A stretch of DNA of 64,000 bases, taken from assembly GCA_036365455.1 (NCBI GenBank), contig JAWQUS010000007.1, positions 18,988,001-19,052,000 on the forward strand, in the 5' to 3' direction. Positions 33,700-44,503 of the stretch are shown here, one piece after another. This DNA is from Macrosoma leucophasiata (taxonomy: Eukaryota > Arthropoda > Insecta > Lepidoptera > Hedylidae). A program made the position numbers and the translations under genes. The notes below the pieces were generated by a model that made no database searches, was not told the DNA's origin, and saw only the letters and a program-made list of their open reading frames with translations. The stretch's first letter is position 1. Every line of letters starts with the position of its first letter.

Positions 33700-34020
33700 T
33701 ATTATATTATAAATGAAGAAATCCATAGGCGAACAAAACTGGCTGACATAGCCAAGCAAATCTGCAAGCTGAAGTGGCAATGGGCAGGGCACATAGCTCG
33801 GAGAAGCGATAGCCGCTGGGGCAGAAAGGTTCTCGAGTGGAGACCACGTATCGGTAAGCGCAGCGTGGGACGTCCTTCTGCAAGATGGACCGACGACCTA
33901 GTCTAGGCTGGAGGTACCCGCTAGATGCACGTCGCTTCCGATCGGTCGGCATGGAGGTCATTGGGGAAGCCTATGTTCAGCAGGACAGGCAGTAGACGTC
34001 CTATGGCTGATATGATGATA
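33700..34020 (+). mobile_element. RTE-type LINE 3' fragment
   Basis: Reads EIHRRTKLADIAKQ, KLKWQWAGHIARRSDSRWGR, VLEWRPRIGKRSVGRPSARW, TDDLV-stop, then a shifted RSAWRSLGKPMF, ending in a gatatgatgat tail. Same protein region as 8890-9185. Confidence 0.85.
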
Positions 34021-34555
34021 TTCCTTTATTTCTGATTTACGTAAGCAATTAAGTGGTACGTACATGAACACAGATTAGTATCAATAAAGGCTACGCTCTT
34101 AGAATTTTCTGATAAAGCTGCGACACTAGTACCTCATAAATAAGCTGTTCTAAATTTTAACTAACTTATTGTTTGGACGTTTGTTACAAATTCAATGTAT
34201 CCGCAGAATATGTCAAATATTTTATTTTAGACTGTGGTTATGGCGTACCTATTATATTTTATTCAGACGTGCAACAGGAACTCTTGGTTTAGAATTGGAT
34301 TAAAATAAAATATAGGCCTGATTTGAAATGTGGTTTATAACTGACTTATTAAATTGATAACCGGCGTTTCATACACCTAAAGTTGTTTATATTAATTGAG
34401 AAGAAGTAGGTACCTACGTGAGATGCATTGACATCTTATCACTTGTAATTTATTGTTCGGTTTATTTACTTGTATGCATTAATCACGGCGAAGCAATCGA
34501 GTGTGTTGTACTGTGCATTTAAAAGTATTATAATAATTGTTGTAAAATATTTAAT
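34021..34555 (+). promoter_or_regulatory. Upstream region of the four-TM gene
   Basis: AT-rich sequence between a LINE tail and the ATG at 34556. It must contain the promoter and 5' UTR unless an upstream exon exists. No core element can be singled out. Confidence 0.3.
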
Positions 34556-37500
34556 ATGAAAGTGCCTGATGTGGAAAGATGCTGTTTTTGCTTACCACTG
34601 AGGCCGGGAATCATTATATTCGGCTATATTAATATTGTAAGTATACATATACATGATAACAATGATCATGCCGCACCAACGTACCTGTAGATAGTAGCAT
34701 AGATATTGTTTTGGCTAATTAGTTTAGTTTTAGTCATTCTGGAATGTTTAAAAATTACCCTAATACATAATAGTCGCCTGCATGGGGTCTAAATGTTTTT
34801 TCTAAATGTTAAAAAGTATGTTTAATATTCCGACAATACAAAAGTGTCCTTGTAGACCAATCTATACATCTATACAAATAAATAAAATCGGAGTGTCTGT
34901 TTGTAATATAAAAATATCCGCTTTTTACTAAATGCATACACGGTACATATACCAAAACAACATTTTTTACAATTTTTGTCTGTCTGTCTGTCTGTTTGTT
35001 CCCGCTAATCTCGGGAACGGCCTAACCGATTTTGACAGGACTTTCACTGGCAGATAACTTATATAATAAGGAGAGTAACTTAGGCTACTTTTATACTAGC
35101 TGCGCCCACGACTTCGTCCAGGTAGATACTGAACAATCATAAATTATCACGCGAACGAAGTCGCGGGCATATCTAGTGTTTATGTGTTTTTCATTATTTT
35201 CTAGATGTTGTTACTAGTGGCGATGACATGTCTGGCGATCACCTCCGAGATAGAAAGACTGTCGATCACGAAGGACTTCTCCGTGGAAGAAGTGACCTCC
35301 ACTGTACTGTTCAGTATACTTGGGATGGGGGTCATACTCAATATTCTCTTGATATTCGCGGGGCATCAGGTAATATAAACAAATAATTTTATAAGTACAT
35401 TTTTAGGTTTGAAATTACATAGCAAAAACCATGCTAAGAAAACATTTTGGTTTGTCAGGCGCTTAGACTTTTTATGTCATCTAGTGGCAAACATATATAG
35501 TTCACATTAATGGTAAGTAAACTGTAGCCTATAAACATTTATACGAAACCAGAGATTTCAATATAAATATGGAATAATATAGATCCGAAAGAAGGTAGGT
35601 ATATAGGTTAAAAAAAAAATAGGCTGTGACGGCATAGGTTTTTTACTACTTTTGCAAAATTAGAATGATCATTTAAATACATGTCTTATCTAAAAAATAA
35701 TTATGCTCAATATTTGTTAAAACTAATGATGTTAATTTTTGGTTATAGTGGGATCCCTACTTCTAAGCAAAGGAGGTATAAGGTAACTTCCTACCTACTT
35801 CAATGTCTGGTGGAATATTAACTCACACAGAAAACTATTCTTAAAAAGTTATATATAGGTCATGATTTCTCTTTAACTAGGTAATAACTATGTATACGCG
35901 AGAAAATCCGCAAATTTAATTTCTACAATGTATGAAGCTCGCGAAAATCTACGAAAACGTTATATAAGGTTGGGAAAAAAGTTTCTTCGCATTTTTTAAG
36001 ATAATTCAAAACATTTTTTAATATAGTTTATTTAAATTTAACTAAAGTATGTATGTACCATTTTGTTCGATAACCTTTTGCCATCTTGTAGGTAGGGACA
36101 TGATCCCATTGCTATAAAAATATTGGGACTTCTCATCAAAATACCGCGACAAGTGGATTTGGCAGTCCTCTCGTGATGTTAACCTAACATTGCATAAAGA
36201 ATTCTGAAGAGACCGAAACAGGTGGAAATCTGAAGGTGCAAGGTCAGGACTATACGGCGGATGCATTAACACCTCCCAGCCAAACTCTCTTAATTTTTGC
36301 TGAGTAGCTATAGATGTGTGCGGTCTAGCGTTATCATGATGAAACACCACACCCCTTCTGTTGATCAATTCCGGCCGCTTTCTCTCAACTTCTTGCTTTA
36401 ATCTCATCAGTTGTTCGCAGTAGAGTTCAGAATCGATAGTCCTGCCTGGTGGTAATAGCTCATAACGAATAATGCCCTTCCAATCCCACCACACACACAA
36501 CATCACCTTATTGCGAGTTAACCCGGGTTTCGCCACAGTCTGTGAAGCCTGGCCGGCCTTTGACCACGACCTTTTTCGCACGTTCTTGTCGTACGTGATC
36601 CACTTTTCATCACCAGTTATCAGCTGCTTCAAAAATGATTCGGTTTCATTACGTCGTAATAAAGAATCACAAATGAGTTAACGGTTCATTAGGTTTCTTT
36701 CAGTGAGCTCGTGAGGTACCCAAATATCGAGCTTTTATTTGTACCCAGCTTTTTTCAAATGCGCCAAAACTATTTTGTGATCAATTCTCAGTTCTTCAGC
36801 TACGTCGTAACTACTGATATGTCGATCTTGCTCCACTTTTTCAAAAATGGCATCCATTTTATCCAGACCAGAGCGAGGTGCATCTTTGACATCAAAATTT
36901 CCGGATTGAAAACGCTTTAACCAAATTTGTGCTACTCTCACAGACACTGCACTAGGTCCATAAACATCGCAAATTTTTTTCGCGGCTTGCGTTGCATTTT
37001 TACCTTTTTTGTAGTAAAATTTTAAAATGTATCGAATTTCTTCATTAGATTCACTCATCTTGACAGTACGAAAAACAAATGAAAATCACACATTTGCCTA
37101 ATTTGAATTTGGAATTATGTTCTTTAAAATTTTAACTTTCAATGATACCAAAACCAGCCAGATACAAATACTACAGCCAAAGAGATTTTATTACAAGTTC
37201 ATACATACTATAATGCGAAAAGACTTTTCCCCCAACCTATTATATAACTATATCTTATATGAATTTCAGAAAGACATTCAGATGCTAAGACTATACAACT
37301 ATTACGCGGTGGCCACTACCTTCGCTGCTCTGCTACCTACATTTTTCTTGTTCTATCGGAAAATGTTTAATGAGGTGATAGCTGCTTTGCTTGCAGTAGG
37401 TATGTTTTTAAATAAAAATTACAATTCGTGCATAACTTAAAAGCGGCTGTGAAGTTATTTACGAGTGGCTGCAAAGAAGGCTATTTTATAGTTTAGAATG

Positions 37501-37886
37501 GATATGCCAGGAGGAAAATTTGGCAGTAGTAGGTAAACTTTCATTAGGCCATCATTGCATCTCTTCGTACAAAAAACTTTATTTATTCGTAATTCTAAAA
37601 TTATATGTACCCTCGAGCGCTACCTCTTTAGCTCTACCTTTACTAAAAACTCTAAAAAGCTCACTTTAGTAGAAAAATTGCAGCGTGTGCTTTTATTTAA
37701 AAAGTTTATTAGAGAAATTAAGCTTTAACAATATTTTGCTTTTTCGCAGCAATGCAATGCTACGTAATTCTGTTGGTGAGAAGTGAAATAGTGAAGTTGG
37801 AAAAGCAGTTAATCCAAGCTACGGAAGGGCCGTCTACGTCGTTTCAAGACCCCAATGAGTCTTCCGATAGCGTTACTTTACTATAG
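34556..37886 (+). CDS. Small four-transmembrane protein of unknown function
   Basis: Four exons, 34556-34636, 35205-35369, 37270-37399 and 37750-37886, join in phase (0, 0, 1) to 170 residues. The N-terminus MKVPDVERCCFCLPLRPG is short, with a CCFC cluster that may be lipid-modified or bind metal. It is followed by hydrophobic segments at about 19-42, 61-81, 93-113 and 122-140. The C-terminus is cytosolic-looking and acidic (EKQLIQATEGP...ESSDSVTLL). Cys-rich N-termini followed by four membrane spans occur in small insect tetraspan-like families and in LAPTM-type lysosomal proteins; I cannot place it more exactly. Codon phases, GT-AG sites and hydrophobicity all support a real gene. Introns 1 and 2 are occupied by a Helitron and a mariner that end about 30 bp before exons 2 and 3. 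Confidence 0.82.
34869..35176 (+). mobile_element. Non-autonomous Helitron, complete ends
   Basis: It starts A|TCTATACAAATAAATAAA and ends with a small GC hairpin region (gcgaacgaagtcgcgggc) and CTAG|T, exactly the Helitron rule of insertion between A and T. The interior has a tgtc microsatellite and the ctaaccgattttgacaggac segment shared with 4370-4420 and 50880-50930. It is 308 bases with no coding. Confidence 0.8.
35470..35570 (-). mobile_element. SINE family A, old 3' fragment
   Basis: Reversed landmarks only: tttttatgtcatctagtggc, aaacatatatagttcacatt, ggtaagtaaactgtagccta. Low identity. Confidence 0.5.
35966..37239 (-). mobile_element. Mariner DNA transposon in intron 2 of the four-TM gene
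   Basis: About 1274 bases with terminal inverted repeats: aggttgggaaaaaagtttct on the left, and on the right, in reverse, aggttgggggaaaagtcttt, both continuing to tcgcat. TATATA flanks both ends, so the TA target site is present. It carries a transposase gene on the minus strand (next entry). Length and layout are those of a full-length mariner. Confidence 0.92.
36042..37058 (-). pseudogene. Mariner transposase, two in-frame stops
   Basis: One reading frame of 339 codons runs the full length without a frameshift, interrupted by TAA codons near 36735 and 36680. The N-terminal part (MSESNEEIRYILKFYYKKGK..., then QIWLKRFQSGNFDVKD) holds the two helix-turn-helix DNA-binding motifs. The catalytic triad is intact: D in ITGDEKW, D in HHDNARPH and D in YSPDLAPSD, with 34 residues between the last two (D,D34D). 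WVPHELTERNLMNR is the conserved linker. Two point mutations make it inactive as written, so it is a young dead copy. Confidence 0.9.
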
Positions 37887-38159
37887 TGTAAAAAAACGTT
37901 TTTTTTTTTATATTTAGCCGTAAGTAATCTATTAATACTCACGAAGAATTAAAGATAATTGAAAATGAAACATATTGAGTTTAAATCGTTTTGAACTTGT
38001 AGTTTGGAGTTGTAATACAACTCCAAGAGTCAGTGCTTTACGACTAATCTTCAGAATTCACGAAACTCCATTAATTCGATTTTTTAAGTTCGTGGCGAAA
38101 TCCTTCCAAATGTTTTAATTATTGTTCCTAGTAAGAGGCGGTATGAAGTTTCTTCATTT
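37887..38159. other. 3' flank of the four-TM gene
   Basis: Probable 3' UTR and downstream DNA. No exact AATAAA is seen close by; ATTAAA-like sites occur. Confidence 0.35.
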
Positions 38160-38365
38160 ATGAAATGAATGAGTTAGGCGGTGGTCCCCCGTATCGGATT
38201 GCAGTTCTACCGCACAATGAGTCACGGCGACTCCACATTCACTCAATATGGAGTGCACCGCACCTACGATATCTCCTGCGCAATTGGCGAGTCCCTGTTG
38301 AGATTAGCCGCCGTGACCGAAATTCGGTCTGGAGGACATTATTTGATCCTTTCATCGAAATGATA
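38160..38365 (-). repeat. GC-richer dispersed-repeat-like block
   Basis: On the minus strand it reads atgtcctccagaccgaattt, cggtcacggcggctaatctc, aacagggactcgccaattgc and on to gcaatccgatacggggga. The composition and phrases resemble a common lepidopteran retroelement tail, but I cannot name the family. Open frames on the plus strand are probably accidental. Confidence 0.4.
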
Positions 38366-38550
38366 CGTGGCCATAAATTAATATCACATTTTCTTATATT
38401 ATTTTGGGGTAGATAAAATAAATAATGTCACCTGGATCTGGAGAAAGGTCTCCTCAGGTCTCTTTCGTTAAATATTAAGCATCTCATTTCATATGCCTAT
38501 ATGTATACAAAGTCAATTATAACCATTCCAAAGCTTTCGCAACTTTCTTT

Positions 38551-38843
38551 ACTGGTGGTAGAGCTCCAGTGACGGAGCTCGCGGGCGTAGGCACCACCGC
38601 ATTAATTGATTTACTTGCCGCTAAATGGTAGTGTTCAGCACTATCGTGTTCCGGTCAGGTGGTAATGTACGGCCCTGTAATTTCCGGCACAGAGGCATAA
38701 CACCTTAGGCCTCAGGAGTTGTAACGCATCTGCTTTTTGACCTTGGTCTTTGTGTAGATGTATATAGGCTGCAGTCATCACTTAACATCAATGTGAATTG
38801 CATGCTTGATTGCCACTTCAAATAAAAAAAAAAAAAAAAAAAA
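38551..38843 (+). mobile_element. SINE family A, full-length copy
   Basis: Complete, actggtggtagagctccagt to ...gccacttcaaat and a long A tail. Near-identical to 23025 and 32283. Confidence 0.88.
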
Positions 38844-39544
38844 CATGTCTCTCACATCTGCACCACCCTGAGAACCAATCCAAATGTAAACAAGTTATTT
38901 AACTGATTAACAGGAAGTATTAACATCTAAAGAAAAAAGAATCGCATGTAGCGATCAAAATTTTTCATTTTTATTTTAAGAAAGAATATTTCGTTATTAG
39001 CAATCGGAGCATTCCAAAACTTATTGAAAGTAGCCGCTCTTTGTTTGTTGGGATCACGCCGCTGGTAATGGCATCAAATTAAGCGAAGTATTTGTAAATT
39101 TCAGGAGAGCAGGTGGGCGCCCGCGGGATACTGAGTCGTGACTTACTCTTGCCCCGTTTCGACCATTGTCATAATACTCATTGAAATAACGCGGAATATC
39201 GCTAAATGCCGCGGTTCTTTGTGCGCTAAACTGCCAATTAGGTGTATTACATACCTACTGTGCTGCGTGGTTTACACGCGTGAGCATCAAGAAATATTGC
39301 CGTTTTAAATTGTCCTTTGGAGACTTAGTAAGTTTTTATTTTTAGATCTGTTTATGGCGGTTATATTCAGTCTGAAATATAATTTATAAGGAATACTTGT
39401 CAGACTCCATCAGTAAAAGAACAATGGCTGGCTATAATGATACTGTATCTACTTGTATCTACTCACCTGTTTTGTTCCAAGGTATAATTTATATCACACG
39501 TAGAAAAATAATTTAGCCAGGCTATAAATCCGTATTAAGTGATG
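38844..39544. other. Unique non-coding DNA with a GC-richer patch
   Basis: About 39030-39260 is less AT-rich than its surroundings and not obviously repetitive. It is a possible conserved non-coding or regulatory sequence, but nothing in it can be identified. Confidence 0.35.
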
Positions 39545-39750
39545 TGATGACGCTACCGCCCTCCGCCCAGAAAAAATCTGCCTCTAGTATGGTCAGTGAA
39601 TCGAACAATGGCGGTCAAACCATTCGAATCCAAATCGAAGAACCGTATTGCGGGATGGGTAGTAGCGTCCTGCGATACAACTACCGCCACTGCTATCACC
39701 AATTCGATTGCCAAGCGTGGCGATCATGGCATAATCCCTCCTTATCCAGC
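39545..39750 (-). mobile_element. LINE 3' tail-like fragment, related to 19600
   Basis: Shares with 19590-19690 the reversed pieces gcgtggcgatcatggcataa, the ctaccgccac...ctatcacca region and caatggcggtcaaaccattc. Not coding. Confidence 0.45.
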
Positions 39751-40064
39751 AGTCTTTATCCATACTTAGTACTTTATATCTATGACAATTGAGAAAAATA
39801 TCTCATTAGATGTGATAGGTATGGTATACCTACTGAACATTGTGTGGACTAGGTGGAACATTGCTGAACCTCGATGTTTATAAAATACACATGCTAAAAT
39901 TAATTTAATTTAATATTGTGTGGCTTGAGATTCTTTGAAGTCGTAGGCAGGGGTGGAATTTATGAATAGGTACTTACACATTCTAAACATAGTTATCTAT
40001 TTTTTTATAAGAGAGTCAATACAGTAGATATGTGAGGTACAAGTAGTCTACATATTTTTACGAG

Positions 40065-40303
40065 GATGTAAAGTGACGACTGCAACCTTTTAGACATCTA
40101 CACAAAAACCAATTGTCAAAATGCAGATGCGTAGCATTCTTAGAGGCCAAAGTTGTTTCTTAACTGTGATATAAATTACGGGACCATACATCAATACCAT
40201 CTCGTCGGAATACGAAAGATGTTGAACACTACCATTCGGGGGCAAATAGAAAATGCGGTGGTGCCTACGCCCTACAGCGTCGGCACTGGAGATCTACCAT
40301 CAT
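40065..40303 (-). mobile_element. SINE family A, diverged near-full copy
   Basis: From the 3' half (gatgtaaagtgacgactgca) through caaaatgcagatgcgtagca and gaacactaccatt to the head in reverse (gcggtggtgcctacgcccta ... gatctaccatcat). Confidence 0.65.
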
Positions 40304-41175
40304 TATGAATAAACATTTTTAATTGTAATAAAATATACGTTACTTTGTCGGTGGAACAATATACCCATATGTGTAAGCACATACCAATATTATTTACAAT
40401 GCATGTGTCGTATCATATAAAACGACTTACGCATTGCAATAAATAAACGTAACATTTATGTCGGGATCCATTTGCCGTTAAGCTGTTATTACTATAATTT
40501 GCTATGTTTTATGGTAAATATTAAGGCTGGAATGGCGGCAGGTGGTGTTCGAATGAGAAAACCCTGAAAGCCACAAGTGCGGTGGGCGGGAGAGCACGAT
40601 TGCCCTGTTACACTTTCGAAGGACAACCTATTCATTTAGTTCGATACATTTTATATGATGGTAGGTATTTTTTAGCTTATGAAAGTAAACGAGCATAAAC
40701 AATATAGCAGCCAACGCTTACATAACAATTGAGGTCTCAATCCAGATGTCTAAATTGCACATCGATATCACCTAACGGTCACACAGTACGATGGTCCCTA
40801 TTAACAATATCTATTCTGCAAAAAGTAAGTTCTTAGAGCCGATTTAACCGGCGTTATAAAACGCGTTTTACGTTCTTACACGAGTTCAATACCACTCTTT
40901 GGATTTCACCGAAGAAAATTGTTCGTGTTAAGGTTGAAACTGGATGCAAATTTTAAGCTAACACGCGTTTTATTAAGCTCAACAAACGAACTCACAGAAA
41001 AAAACGATGAAATCCGCAGTATAGCAGTCCAAAATTTGGTTTTAAAAATGGTTTATTATCTATGGTTATTTTATCTTCTTCATGACGATTTGAACTAAGG
41101 GAAACTCAGATTGACCTTTGAACTGCTCTGCTGAAAGAAATAACTTTTTGCAAAACCGACGTTGTTAATATAGAC
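40304..41175. other. Unique non-coding DNA
   Basis: No gene. About 40530-40625 is GC-richer. The 40840-41000 block (gcgttataaaacgcgtttta) contains short inverted pieces but no definable element. Confidence 0.35.
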
Positions 41176-41364
41176 CAGAGGTTCCCAAACTATTTTTTCT
41201 TGTAGACCCCTTTCAATTTTTTTCTGGTTTCGGTGGACCCCCTTGCTAACATTTATATCACTTTCCCATATAGGTATCCCATTTTTATTTACGCATATAC
41301 GTAGACCCCCTCGAGTCTCCCATAGACCCCAGGGGGTCTATATGGACCACTTTGGGAATCACTG
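41176..41364. mobile_element. hAT-type MITE with 8-bp target duplication
   Basis: The ends cagaggttcccaaacta and (reverse) cagtgattcccaaagt are the known CAGxGGTTCCCAAA-type termini. They are flanked by atatagac on the left and ttatagac on the right (7 of 8 identical). The interior repeats gtagaccccc. 189 bases. Confidence 0.8.
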
Positions 41365-41421
41365 TTATAGACCATCGAGTAGTTCTCCGTATTATCATTC
41401 TGTGGGAGATTTGGTAATGTT

Positions 41422-41640
41422 ACAGGTGGTAGAGTTCTGTATTATTCGGTCTACTTACCGCTAAACGGTCGTTTCCAGTCAGCTATCATGTTCCAGTCAG
41501 GTGGTATTATGTACGGGGCAGTACGGGTCCCAAATTTCTGACACAGAGGTACAACAGCTTAGGCCTCAGGAGTACCAATGCATCTCGAAATATCTGGTTT
41601 TAATCTAGACTACAATATTTACTAACCATCAATGTGTCAA
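41422..41640 (+). mobile_element. SINE family A, diverged copy
   Basis: acaggtggtagagttctgta, cttaccgctaaacggtcg, atgttccagtcaggtggt, cttaggcctcaggagtacca, fading out at the 3' end. Confidence 0.65.
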
Positions 41641-42650
41641 AATCTATAAATTTAGTGTAACGTGTCTAATAAATAATGCACAAAAATGTATTTGATTTTA
41701 AACTAAAAGTCCAGTAATGTAAATCCTTCCCATTCTTTTTCCCATTTTGTGCTACAAAACTGTGCTTTAAACAGCTGCTTATGCCAATTAAACGCACAAT
41801 GATAGTAACACCATATTAATTAAACAAGTAACTAAAATTGCTTAATGGCATCAATTAAAGCACAATTCGCATTATAATTCCCTCGAGAAAAATGGTCTGC
41901 GAGCATTTTTAAAAACTACGATGCTTTAAAAATGGCACTAAGGAGTCCTGTAAAGCGAAATGCACTTATTAGCCGAGGAGGGCGCTTGGAGAGGCACGGC
42001 TAATGGTACCTATTCATAGGTTGAATGGAGACATGAAATTGCCAACAATTATATACTCTCGCAATGATAACCGTTGGATGCTCCTGCTTCGGCAAACTGG
42101 CTAGGTTGAGACAAATAGCACAGTTTTTAGCTTTTTACGTGACAGTATTTGAAAACAAATTTATTACGTAGTTATGTATGTTTTAAAAATTGTCAAAAAA
42201 AGTGTAATTCAAAAGTAAAATTTCGGCACACACAAAGAGAAAAGTCATATTCTACATAATTAGTGGATTGATCTACCGTACCTACATTCAGTGAGTTAGT
42301 TTTGGATGAAATAAACTTATAACAGAGTGAAAAAATATTTATAGTTATAATCCTGATCATCTCCTGTATTTGTCCAGCTCAGTATTTTTGTAGAAATGAT
42401 CAATAAATCAAACACAGAGAAACGAGCAAAATAAATAGGTAGGTATAGGTAAAAACATGAACAAAAATGTTTCTTATTTTTATCTACTATTCATAATTGG
42501 GCTTTCAATTATGCCCAATATTAAGACTCAAATGTAAACTTTTGGGCGCTTTATTGCATCTTTCCCGGGCATTATCGCAATGAAGTTCGACCAATCCCCG
42601 TGCCATCTAAACGTACCTAGTAACTGTAAAAATATCACAATTTCCCATTA
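41641..42650. other. Unique non-coding DNA
   Basis: AT-rich, with a GC-richer non-repetitive patch at 41860-42020. No gene or repeat is recognised. Confidence 0.35.
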
Positions 42651-42813
42651 AACATAATGCCGCCAAAATCATCGAACAACAGCGATATTGTCGGACAGTG
42701 ACGTCAACACGACGGCAGGAGCGGAGATAGGATCCGGTCATCCTGCCCATTTCCGGTCTTCACGCGCCCGTGACGCTTCCGGCCGCACGCCGCCTTTACC
42801 GATATTAGTTAAC

Positions 42814-42846
42814 ATGGAAGCGACAGCAGCACACTCGCAATTAGAT
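42814..42846 (+). CDS. Candidate first coding exon (orphan) in a GC-rich island
   Basis: An ATG in strong context (aacATGG) starts MEATAAHSQLD and is followed immediately by a GTTAGT donor. The 130 bases upstream (42690-42813) are GC-rich, open in the same frame and unlike the flanking AT-rich DNA, as for a 5' exon. No downstream partner exon is found in the window, so it would need a long intron leaving it. The product is unknown. Confidence 0.28.
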
Positions 42847-43285
42847 GTTAGTTTTTTTTATAAACAACACGGTAAAATGTAAAATGTTCTTAGGCTCAAC
42901 GAAAAGCTTTGTTGCTTTGATTTTTGGTGTAGTTTATGATTTACTTTTGTATTTACACACCGCCTACGAAATTGCTTGTATGATCAGTTACATACGTTCT
43001 TTAGACTGTGGTATGATAGTTCAGACTATCGCTATTAATGAATATTATAAAATCGTAAGCGTAGCAAGAACTTAAGTAATTTTACTAAAGAAGATCTTAT
43101 GTTTGGACCCGGAAGTCCTTATTATTTCGGCATGATAATTATTTTTTGGGATTGAGGATTGATTTCCTATAAGACTATTATTTGTAATTTATATTATGTT
43201 ATTTTTTTATAACATGAAATATAAATAAACATCTTTCTGCCAGATCAGCTATTCCAGGAGGTGATTTTGGGTCACAATTTTTTTT
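42847..43285. other. Non-coding DNA
   Basis: An open frame at 42845-43075 is AT-rich with no protein-like pattern. Nothing else supported. Confidence 0.35.
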
Positions 43286-43598
43286 ATTGCCTCGGTAGCC
43301 TTGTTGTAGCAGGCCACTACTACTACGTTGCGGTCCTGGGTTCCATTTCCGGGTAGGGGGTTATCAGAGGTAATGGTATCCTTTATCTCTGGTTCTATTG
43401 GGATTTTTCCATTTTCTGGAAATTTCCCAGTACTTCGAAGTTTGATAATGTCCCCGGAGACGTCAACAGGCTCGCCATCTGTTACATGGGTCAAAAACGT
43501 AACCGGCTTATCGTGGGTGTTTGCATGTATGCTTGAATGCACGCATTTACTTCTGCCTACCCCTTTGGGGATTACAGGCGTGAAGTTACGTTTTTTTT
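43286..43598 (+). mobile_element. tRNA-derived SINE (family B), plus copy
   Basis: The head has the A box (tcggtagccttgttgtagca) and B-box region (gtcctgggttccatttccgg). The body follows (ctggttctattgggattttt, gaggctc-type ggctcgccatctgttac, aaaacgtaaccggct), then the tail gattacaggcgtgaagttac and a T run. Other copies at 48785, 59885 and 60171. Confidence 0.75.
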
Positions 43599-44270
43599 AT
43601 TTTAATTGAGTATTATACTCATATTTTTCAACAATTTTTGCTATGAGATCGCGAACAAAAATCACCCGCTCCATACAAAATTTTCGTCGCCGCGCTGCAA
43701 AATGTATTTTTTTTTCGTTAATTCGGCGTCGGTAGATAGGTACCATAAGCATGAGTTGTTCATAGTAATAAGGAAAATAATTTCAAAAAATTTGAAAGCG
43801 TCTTGCAGATAGATCTAGTAGTAGAGGTAAAATCACTTGGTTACCATTCTGTAGATAAACTATGTGTACTTACCGTGTCTTAAGAATTCAAATTATTATT
43901 TTCTAATAACCTAATATTGGCAAAAATGGCTCTTCCAACACGAATCAAGTTTGTGGACAATGTCTATGACATGTCGTCCGCAAGATGAGTTTTGTGAAAT
44001 GAATTCGTTCGCGACAATTGAATAACGTTGTCCCGAGTGTGGAGTGCGGTTATCTTGGACGTGTCCAGTGAAGTTTGAAAGTATGGGCCGAGTGGACGTA
44101 GCTAGCCGTTAAATGTTTTATACGCTGTAGCTACTGTTGTAGTTACTACAGTACCGATAAAGTTAAAAGTTGACTCAGCTACTTTTGTTTTGCTATCATA
44201 AGAAGTTGACTTAACGTTTGTAGTGCAAATAATTCAAATGCTGTCATGGATAGAGAAAAATAGTAGTTTA
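43599..44270. other. Unique non-coding DNA
   Basis: No gene seen. Some GC-richer segments near 43960-44110. Confidence 0.35.
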
Positions 44271-44503
44271 CAGTACTCAACAATTAATATTGCACATCGA
44301 GCATGCGAAAGAGATGATCGGCTCGTTTCGATTTCGTAGACCGTTATAGCTACTGCACACTGCCTACGTAAGTACATACTGACAGTCCGGTATTGGTCAA
44401 AACTTGATCAAAATGGTCAACAAACGTCAATCGCTCTACAGACCGGAAATAAGCCGAAGTCTTCTTCCTAGGCTCGATGTGCAATATTTATTGTTGAGCA
44501 CTG
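44271..44503. mobile_element. MITE with CAGT ends and TA target site
   Basis: Left end cagtactcaacaattaatat...tgcacatcgagc, right end the inverse gctcgatgtgcaatatttat...tgttgagcactg, about 31 bp with few mismatches and TA on both sides. This layout fits the Tc1/mariner/pogo superfamily. The interior is non-coding. Confidence 0.8.

Noticed and set aside
36472..36920. Plus-strand open frames across the mariner
   Set aside because: Antisense shadows of the transposase gene.
38165..38416. Two overlapping plus-strand open frames as a gene
   Set aside because: No start context, no splice partners, and the block looks like the reverse of a dispersed repeat.
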